Assembly (NCBI RefSeq): GCF_016900355.1
Contig: NZ_JACJKA010000007.1
Location: 51,515 to 115,514, forward strand
Source: Bacteroides mediterraneensis
GTDB taxonomy: Bacteria > Bacteroidota > Bacteroidia > Bacteroidales > Bacteroidaceae
Direction of reading: 5' to 3'
DNA length: 64,000 bases
Part shown: positions 58,311 through 64,000 of the stretch, piece after piece
How positions within the stretch are numbered: position 1 is the stretch's first letter
Layout of the letters: every line of letters starts with the position of its first letter
Translations under genes and position numbers: made by a program
Notes under the pieces: generated by a model
Told to the model about the DNA's origin: nothing
Seen by the model: the letters and a program-made list of their open reading frames with translations, nothing else
Database searches by the model: none

Positions 58311-58349
58311 TATTTTTGCCGATATTAAATAAATCAATTTATTAAATAT
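58311..58349 (+). promoter_or_regulatory. nanA promoter and 28-bp operator-like dyad
   Basis: The -7 box is TATTTTTG (58311-58318). The arms 58322-58334 and 58337-58349 pair at 12 of 13 positions (half-site AATAAAT) around a 2-base center, directly over the expected transcript start. This is where a repressor such as the ROK protein would act. Confidence 0.55.
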
Positions 58350-58355
58350 GATATT

Positions 58356-59273
58356 ATGGAAAAAATCATTGGCTTAATTGATGCTCCGTTTACCCCATTT
58401 TATGAAAATGGCGAGGTAAACTATGAACCGATTGCTGCGTATGCGGCTATGCTGGCAAAAAACGGCCTGAAAGGTGTGTTCATCAATGGTTCATCTGGTG
58501 AAGGCTACATGCTGACGGAAGAAGAACGTATGAAACTGGCTGAACGTTGGATTGAAGTAGCCCCCAAAGGCTTTAAAGTGATTGTCCACGTAGGAAGCTG
58601 CTGCGTAAAGGCAAGTAAGATGCTGGCTGAACATGCACAGAAAATCGGGGCATGGGGTATCGGTGCAATGGCTCCTCCCTTCCCGAAAATCGGCCGTATC
58701 GAAGAACTGGTGAAATACTGCGAAGAAATCGCAGCCGGAGCACCGAATCTTCCATTCTATTATTACCACATTCCGGCATTCAACGGTGCCTACCTGCCGA
58801 TGGTGGAATTACTGAAAGCGGTTGACGGACGCATTCCAAATTTTGCCGGCATTAAATATACGTACGAAAGTATTTATGAATACAACCAGTGCCGCCTGTA
58901 CAAAAACGGTAAGTTCGACATGCTGCACGGCCAGGATGAAACCATCCTTCCTTCACTGGCCATGGGCGGTGCACAAGGTGGTATCGGTGGAACCACGAAC
59001 TACAATGGCATCAACCTGGTAGGCATCCTCGATGCATGGAAAGCTGGCGACATTGAAAAGGCACGTGAGCTGCAAAATTTCTCACAAGATGTCATCAATG
59101 TAATTTGTCACTACCGCGGCAACATCGTAGCCGGAAAGCGTATCATGAAACTGATCGGACTGGATCTGGGCAAGAACCGTACTCCGTTCCAAAATATGAC
59201 TGATGAAGAAGAGGCCCGCATGAAAGCGGAACTGGAAGCTATCCATTTCTTTGACCGTTGCAACAAATTCTAA
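58356..59273 (+). CDS. nanA: N-acetylneuraminate lyase
   Basis: The protein has 305 aa of the DHDPS/NAL TIM-barrel family. GSSGEG (residues 45-50) binds the pyruvate carboxylate, Y137 is the catalytic tyrosine, and the Schiff-base lysine is K167 in FAGIKYTYE. It splits N-acetylneuraminate to ManNAc and pyruvate. It opens an operon with the epimerase, transporter, anomerase and sialidase. Called NanL in B. fragilis. Confidence 0.95.
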   Translation: MEKIIGLIDAPFTPFYENGEVNYEPIAAYAAMLAKNGLKGVFINGSSGEGYMLTEEERMKLAERWIEVAPKGFKVIVHVGSCCVKASKMLAEHAQKIGAWGIGAMAPPFPKIGRIEELVKYCEEIAAGAPNLPFYYYHIPAFNGAYLPMVELLKAVDGRIPNFAGIKYTYESIYEYNQCRLYKNGKFDMLHGQDETILPSLAMGGAQGGIGGTTNYNGINLVGILDAWKAGDIEKARELQNFSQDVINVICHYRGNIVAGKRIMKLIGLDLGKNRTPFQNMTDEEEARMKAELEAIHFFDRCNKF

Positions 59274-59284
59274 TCGTCGGCCTT

Positions 59285-60472
59285 ATGATGTGCATAGATA
59301 CCTACGCAAAGTACTGGGCTGAGAACTACAAGGAAGATCTTACCCACAATATCATGCCTTTCTGGCTGAAATATGGTCTGGACAAGAAACACGGAGGCGT
59401 ATATACCTGTGTGGCCCGCGACGGACAGCTGTTCGACACCACCAAATCAGTGTGGTTCCAAGGACGTTTTGCCTTCATCTGCTCTTTTGCTTACAACCAT
59501 GTGGAAAAGAATCCGGAATGGTTGGAAGCAGCCAAACTGACACTGGATTTCATTGAAAACCACTGCTTCGATACGGATGGAAGAATGTATTTCGAAGTCA
59601 TGGCCGACGGCACTCCGCTCCGGAAAAGAAGATATGTCTTTTCTGAAAGCTTTGCCGCCATTGCCATGTCGGAATATGCACTGGCTACCGGCAACCAGGA
59701 ATATGCAAAGAAAGCACTTGATTTGTTCAAGCGGATGCGTCATTTCCTGAATACTCCCGGCATTTTGGAGCCGAAATACCTCCCAACCCTTCAGGCGCAA
59801 GGACATTCCATCACCATGATTATGGTCAACGTGGCTTCCTGCATCAAGAAAGTGATTTCCGACCCGGAACTGGATGCCCAGATAGAAGAATCCATCTATG
59901 CCCTGAAACACTATTTCATGCATCCGGAATTCAAGGCGCTGTTAGAAATGGTTGGCCCTAAGGGAGAATTCATCGACACCATGAACGGACGTACCATCAA
60001 CCCGGGACATTGTATTGAGACATCCTGGTTCCTGTTCGACGTAGCCCGTAACATGGGTGGCAACAAAGAACTCATTGACATGGCGCTGACTATTCTCGAC
60101 TGGTCATGGGACTGGGGATGGGACGAGCAGTATGGCGGTATCATCAACTTCAAAGACTGCAAGAACCTGCCTCCACAGGATTACTCACAGGACATGAAGT
60201 TCTGGTGGCCGCAAACCGAAGCCATCATCGCCAACCTGTATGCCTATAAGCTGACCAAGGATGAGAAATACCTGAAACGCCACAAACAAATCAGCGAATG
60301 GACGTATGCCCATTTCCCGGATAACGAGTTTGGCGAATGGTATGGATACCTGCACCGCGACGGTACAGTAGCCCAACCCGCAAAAGGTAACTTGTTCAAA
60401 GGTCCTTTCCATATTCCAAGAATGATGGTCAAGGGATACACTTTATGTAAAGAAATACTTGCCGGAGAATAA
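59285..60472 (+). CDS. nanE: N-acylglucosamine 2-epimerase (AGE/RnBP family)
   Basis: The protein has 395 aa starting MMCIDTYAKYWAENYKED; a start at 59258 would overlap nanA. The (alpha/alpha)6 barrel of the AGE family carries SWFLFDVARNMGG and GYLHRDGTVAQPAKGNLFKG. It converts ManNAc to GlcNAc without prior phosphorylation, the route shown for Bacteroides fragilis, unlike the phosphate-dependent NanE of E. coli. It lies 11 bases after nanA. Confidence 0.92.
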   Translation: MMCIDTYAKYWAENYKEDLTHNIMPFWLKYGLDKKHGGVYTCVARDGQLFDTTKSVWFQGRFAFICSFAYNHVEKNPEWLEAAKLTLDFIENHCFDTDGRMYFEVMADGTPLRKRRYVFSESFAAIAMSEYALATGNQEYAKKALDLFKRMRHFLNTPGILEPKYLPTLQAQGHSITMIMVNVASCIKKVISDPELDAQIEESIYALKHYFMHPEFKALLEMVGPKGEFIDTMNGRTINPGHCIETSWFLFDVARNMGGNKELIDMALTILDWSWDWGWDEQYGGIINFKDCKNLPPQDYSQDMKFWWPQTEAIIANLYAYKLTKDEKYLKRHKQISEWTYAHFPDNEFGEWYGYLHRDGTVAQPAKGNLFKGPFHIPRMMVKGYTLCKEILAGE

Positions 60473-60515
60473 TCCGGCAAGTTTCATCACTAATCTGAAT
60501 AACCATAATAATATT

Positions 60516-61748
60516 ATGAAAAACTCTAAGATTTATCCTTGGGTTGTAGTAGGACTGCTCTGGGGCGTGGCATTGCTCAACTATATGGACCGGCAAATGC
60601 TCAGCACCATGAAGGAAGCCATGCAAGTGGATATCACGGAACTACAATCAGCCACTAATTTTGGATATCTGATGGCAATCTTCCTCTGGATTTATGCCCT
60701 CATGAGTCCGGTTTCTGGTATCATCGCCGATCGTTTGAGCCGTAAATGGCTGATTGTTGGAAGTCTGTTCGTATGGTCTTCCGTAACCTACCTGATGGGA
60801 ATTGCCGACTCCTTCAACCAGATTGTTTGGCTGCGTGCCTTAATGGGAGTGAGTGAAGCACTCTACATCCCCGCCGGACTTTCCCTCATTGCAGACTACC
60901 ACACGGGAAAATCACGTTCTCTGGCTGTGGGTATCCACATGACAGGACTTTATATGGGACAAGCCATCGGTGGATTTGGAGCCACTGTCGCTGCTGCCTT
61001 CTCCTGGCACACCACTTTCCATTGGTTCGGAATCATCGGAATAGCATATGCCGTGATTTTGATGTTATTCCTGCATGACAAGAAGATAGAAACAATTCCT
61101 ACCGAAAAACTTCAAACCAACCCTCATAAAGAAGGAGTGTTCATCAGCCTGAAATCCTTGCTGACCAACGTAGCCTTCTGGGTTATTCTGCTTTACTTTG
61201 CAGCTCCCAGCCTTCCTGGATGGGCTACAAAGAACTGGCTCCCAACCTTGTTTGCCGAGAACCTCAATTTACCGATGTCACAGGCAGGCCCTATTTCTAC
61301 CATTACCATTGCCGTGTCTTCCTTCATCGGTGTCATCATCGGAGGCCCCTTATCCGACAGATGGGTACAGAAAAATCTACGCGGACGCATATATACGGGA
61401 GCAATCGGTCTGGGACTGACTATCCCTTCCTTACTCTTATTGGGATTCGGACATAACTTGATTGCCGTAGTAGCCGCCGGATTATTGTTCGGTATCGGCT
61501 ATGGCATCTTCGACACCAACAACATGCCTATTCTCTGCCAGTTTGTGTCACGCAAACAAAGAGCTACTGCCTACGGGGTGATGAACATGATAGGAGTTGC
61601 TGCCGGCGCCTTTATTACGCATCTGTTAGGCCGATGGGGCGACAACGGTAATTTAGGAATTGGTTTCGCCATGCTCGCCATCGTAGTGGCTGTTGCACTC
61701 TTCGTGCAATTATACTTCCTGCGACCCAAGACAGACAATATGGAATAA
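60516..61748 (+). CDS. nanT: MFS transporter, sialic acid (NanT-like)
   Basis: The protein has 410 aa from MKNSKIYPWVVVGLLWG; a longer frame overlaps the epimerase. Twelve membrane spans and the MFS loop motif GIIADRLSRKW are visible. It brings N-acetylneuraminate across the inner membrane by proton symport. It belongs to the ACS-type anion symporters and lies 43 bases after nanE in the order lyase-epimerase-transporter. Confidence 0.9.
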   Translation: MKNSKIYPWVVVGLLWGVALLNYMDRQMLSTMKEAMQVDITELQSATNFGYLMAIFLWIYALMSPVSGIIADRLSRKWLIVGSLFVWSSVTYLMGIADSFNQIVWLRALMGVSEALYIPAGLSLIADYHTGKSRSLAVGIHMTGLYMGQAIGGFGATVAAAFSWHTTFHWFGIIGIAYAVILMLFLHDKKIETIPTEKLQTNPHKEGVFISLKSLLTNVAFWVILLYFAAPSLPGWATKNWLPTLFAENLNLPMSQAGPISTITIAVSSFIGVIIGGPLSDRWVQKNLRGRIYTGAIGLGLTIPSLLLLGFGHNLIAVVAAGLLFGIGYGIFDTNNMPILCQFVSRKQRATAYGVMNMIGVAAGAFITHLLGRWGDNGNLGIGFAMLAIVVAVALFVQLYFLRPKTDNME

Positions 61749-61762
61749 TAAAATTTGAAGAT

Positions 61763-62209
61763 ATGATTGTATCCAACCTGCAAAACAGTGCCCGAATCGA
61801 AGCACTTCACCCTTTATTCAAACAATTGTTTGACTATGTAAAAAATCACGACCTGCTGCATACTCCATGTGGAAGAATCGAACTGGACGGCAGCAACCTG
61901 TTCATCAACAATGTGAATCCGACTTGTATAAAAGCGTCTGAGCAGGTACTCGAAGTACACCGTGACTACATTGATGTACACATCCTGCTGGAGGGAAAAG
62001 AACGTATCGGCTGGAAAGCCCTTGAAGATGTCAGTCAATTGAAACAAGCCTACCAAAAAGAAGGAGATTGTGCCCTCTATGCAGACACCCCAACCTCCTT
62101 CGTAGACTTGCTTCCGGGACAGTTCATGATTGTCTATCCGGAAGACCCTCATGCTCCCATCATCGGAGAAGGAAACATTAGAAAACTAATCGCTAAAGTA
62201 AAAATCTAA
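61763..62209 (+). CDS. nanQ: YhcH/YjgK/YiaL family protein, sialic acid anomerase
   Basis: The protein has 148 aa, a cupin-like barrel with VHRDYIDVHILLEGKERIGW and FMIVYPEDPHAP. The His/Glu residues form the family's metal site. E. coli NanQ (YhcH) is such a protein and is reported to open the ring of sialic acid in the cytoplasm. It sits between transporter and sialidase, with 14- and 18-base gaps. Confidence 0.88.
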   Translation: MIVSNLQNSARIEALHPLFKQLFDYVKNHDLLHTPCGRIELDGSNLFINNVNPTCIKASEQVLEVHRDYIDVHILLEGKERIGWKALEDVSQLKQAYQKEGDCALYADTPTSFVDLLPGQFMIVYPEDPHAPIIGEGNIRKLIAKVKI

Positions 62210-62227
62210 CCTAACCACCGACCAATT

Positions 62228-63850
62228 ATGAGAAAATTACTTTCCCTATGTATCGGAATGATTGCTATCGGACTGCAGGCTGCAGACACGGTATTCGTGA
62301 AAACCCCACAGGTGCCCATCCTGATAGAACGACACGACAATGTGCTGGCTTACCTACGTCTTGACGCCAAAGAGACTCAGACACTGGAAAATGTCACACT
62401 GACCTTTGACAAAGATGTACCTCTTTCACAGATAAAAGCAGTCAAACTCTATTATAGTGGTACGGATGCTTCCCAAGACAGAGGGAAAAAACGGTTTGCC
62501 CCAGTAGAATATATCTCCAGCCAGACTCCCGGCCAGACATTATCGGCAAATCCTTCTTATTCCATCAAGAAATCGGAAACGGCTCCCAAGAAGCATACCC
62601 TCACACTGGAGGGCAAGCAGAACCTGTTCCCCGGATACAATTTCTTCTGGGTCAGTATTGAAATGCAGCCCACGGCCTCACTGCAAACCAAAATCAGTGC
62701 AGAAATCACACAAGTGAAAGCAGACGGAAAAATTCTGCCTACCAAAAACGTAGCACAACAGAAAGTGGTTCAAAGAATGGGAGTTGGTGTACGTCATGCA
62801 GGTGACGATGGTTCTGCCGCTTTCCGTATTCCGGGTCTGGTTACTACGAACAAAGGTACTCTTTTAGGTGTATACGATGTACGCTACAACAGCAGTGTAG
62901 ACCTGCAGGAACACATCGATATCGGTCTCAGCCGCAGTACCGACGGTGGAAAGACATGGGAAAAGATGCGTCTGCCACTGGCCTTTAAAGAATATGGAGG
63001 ACTGCCTGCCGCACAAAACGGAGTCGGCGACCCTTCTATTTTGGTAGACACCCAAACCAATACGGTATGGATTGTGGCAGCCTGGACACACGGAATGGGT
63101 AACCAACGAGCCTGGTGGAGTTCCCACCCGGGCATGGACATGAACCATACCGCTCAGCTGGTACTTGCCAAAAGTACGGATGACGGAAAGACCTGGTCTG
63201 AGCCCATCAACATCACCGAGCAAGTGAAGCTTCCGGAATGGTATTTTCTGCTTCAAGGACCGGGACGAGGCATTACTATGGAGGATGGTACCTTGGTATT
63301 CCCTATCCAATTTATCGACAAGACCCGTATTCCCAATGCAGGCATCATGTACAGTAAAGACCACGGAAAGACCTGGACCATCCATCACCATGCACGCACC
63401 AATACCACAGAAGCACAGGTGGCCGAGGTTGAACCTGGTACCCTCATGCTGAACATGCGTGACAACCGGGGAGGAAGCCGGGCGGTATATACCACACAGG
63501 ATTTAGGCAAAACGTGGAAAGAACATGAATCCTCACGCACAGCTCTGATAGAACCTGTATGTATGGCCAGCCTGATCAGCGTGAAAGCCAAAGACAACGT
63601 GTTAGGAAAAGACCTGCTGATTTTCTCTAACCCGAATTCTACCAGTGCCCGCAAGGACATGACCATCAAAATCAGTCTGGACGGTGGAAATACCTGGAGC
63701 CCGGAACATCAGTTACTATTGGATGAAGGATACAACTGGGGCTATTCCTGCCTGACCATGATTGATAAAGAAACCATCGGTATATTATATGAGAGCAGCG
63801 TGGCTCACATGACGTTCCAAAGTATTAAACTGAAAGATATTATAAAATAA
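62228..63850 (+). CDS. nanH: Sialidase, GH33
   Basis: The protein has 540 aa with a signal peptide. An N-terminal beta-sandwich (about 25-185) precedes the six-bladed propeller. The FRIP motif is FRIPGL (near 200), and Asp-boxes are STDGGKTWEK, STDDGKTWSE, SKDHGKTWT, TQDLGKTWK and SLDGGNTWS. The nucleophile tyrosine lies in ILYESSVAH. It releases terminal sialic acid from glycoproteins and mucin, feeding the genes upstream. It is the last gene of the operon. Confidence 0.95.
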   Translation: MRKLLSLCIGMIAIGLQAADTVFVKTPQVPILIERHDNVLAYLRLDAKETQTLENVTLTFDKDVPLSQIKAVKLYYSGTDASQDRGKKRFAPVEYISSQTPGQTLSANPSYSIKKSETAPKKHTLTLEGKQNLFPGYNFFWVSIEMQPTASLQTKISAEITQVKADGKILPTKNVAQQKVVQRMGVGVRHAGDDGSAAFRIPGLVTTNKGTLLGVYDVRYNSSVDLQEHIDIGLSRSTDGGKTWEKMRLPLAFKEYGGLPAAQNGVGDPSILVDTQTNTVWIVAAWTHGMGNQRAWWSSHPGMDMNHTAQLVLAKSTDDGKTWSEPINITEQVKLPEWYFLLQGPGRGITMEDGTLVFPIQFIDKTRIPNAGIMYSKDHGKTWTIHHHARTNTTEAQVAEVEPGTLMLNMRDNRGGSRAVYTTQDLGKTWKEHESSRTALIEPVCMASLISVKAKDNVLGKDLLIFSNPNSTSARKDMTIKISLDGGNTWSPEHQLLLDEGYNWGYSCLTMIDKETIGILYESSVAHMTFQSIKLKDIIK

Positions 63851-63875
63851 TTTATTATATAATCAAATAGACTAA

Positions 63876-63910
63876 AAGAGGGTGTGTCAAAATGCATACC
63901 CTCTTTTTTT
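63876..63910 (+). terminator. Hairpin after the sialidase gene, overlapping the insertion sequence end
   Basis: AAGAGGGTGTG and CATACCCTCTT form an 11-bp stem with one wobble, then T's. It would end the nan operon and may also be part of the element's terminal repeat. Confidence 0.65.
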
Positions 63911-64000
63911 ATGACAACGCCCCGACTTTCCCAAGCCGAGGCGTTGTTATTACCTAAAGATTTTGTATCTTTAGGCATAAGCAAAGTAATATGGCAAAGA
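63878..64000 (+). mobile_element. Probable left end of an insertion sequence (IS1182-like), cut by the window
   Basis: The stretch from GAGGGTGTGTCAAAATG holds three successive hairpins (63876-63905, 63913-63947 and 63953-63975, the last with stem CCTAAAGAT/ATCTTTAGG). An ATG follows at 63991 (MAK...). Terminal GAGGNTGTGTCAAAA ends and a transposase starting MAK are, from memory, typical of Bacteroides IS1182-family elements. The hairpins would block transcription into the transposase. Only 10 bases of the CDS are visible, so the identity is tentative. Confidence 0.45.

Overview
The window comes from a gut Bacteroidales chromosome, most likely Bacteroides or Phocaeicola. It carries SusC/SusD pairs, ECF sigma/FecR pairs, serine-type sulfatases, many secreted glycoside hydrolases, and repeated promoters of the Bacteroidota form TTTG-N19/20-TAnnTTTG. 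I saw no rRNA, tRNA or CRISPR array.

Layout. (1) 1-2.4 kb: the 3' part of a GH51 arabinofuranosidase, a very small membrane ORF, and a promoter-plus-terminator unit that looks like a small RNA gene. (2) 2.4-16.4 kb: a GH2 beta-galactosidase next to an AT-rich polysaccharide utilisation locus, PUL 1 (GH2, S1 sulfatase, SusD, SusC, FecR anti-sigma, and a divergent ECF sigma). (3) 16.4-18.1 kb: a decayed stretch with coding remnants, an outer-membrane protein with a probable homopolymer frameshift, a truncated gene, and a transcribed repeat-like element with its own promoter. (4) 18.1-24.9 kb: three tandem GH92 alpha-mannosidases. (5) 24.9-25.5 kb: a 21-bp-period operator-like array and a second copy of the small RNA gene. 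(6) 25.5-37.1 kb: housekeeping genes (mnmA, a conserved hypothetical, a U32 protein, dusB, a PAP2 phosphatase, an NAD-dependent epimerase, a CDF transporter, rnr, a small basic protein, cysE). (7) 37.2-52.5 kb: fucO followed by PUL 2 (GH78 rhamnosidase, GH30, S1 sulfatase, SusD, SusC, FecR, ECF sigma), with a candidate small RNA on the strand opposite susC. (8) 52.5-55.6 kb: a 22-bp-period palindrome array, then an operon of a DUF3836-like secreted protein, a CPBP protease, two DUF2975-like membrane proteins and a small XRE repressor, preceded by TATCG-N5-CGATA operators. (9) 55.7-63.9 kb: a complete sialic acid locus (ROK regulator, kelch mutarotase, lyase, 2-epimerase, MFS transporter, YhcH anomerase, sialidase). 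(10) The last 120 bases look like the left end of an insertion sequence.

How it fits together. The window serves host and plant glycan foraging. Sialidase releases sialic acid, the nan genes import and split it, and the GH92 set trims mannose from N-glycans or mannans. The two PULs bind, import and break down sulfated glycans under ECF/anti-sigma control. fucO sits beside the rhamnosidase locus, which fits reduction of the lactaldehyde made during rhamnose catabolism.

The least explained parts are regulatory: two exactly periodic palindrome arrays (21 and 22 bp), a duplicated ~63-nt RNA gene, a PUL-associated opposite-strand RNA, a DnaA-box cluster, and the XRE/DUF2975/CPBP operon with three operator sites around its promoter.
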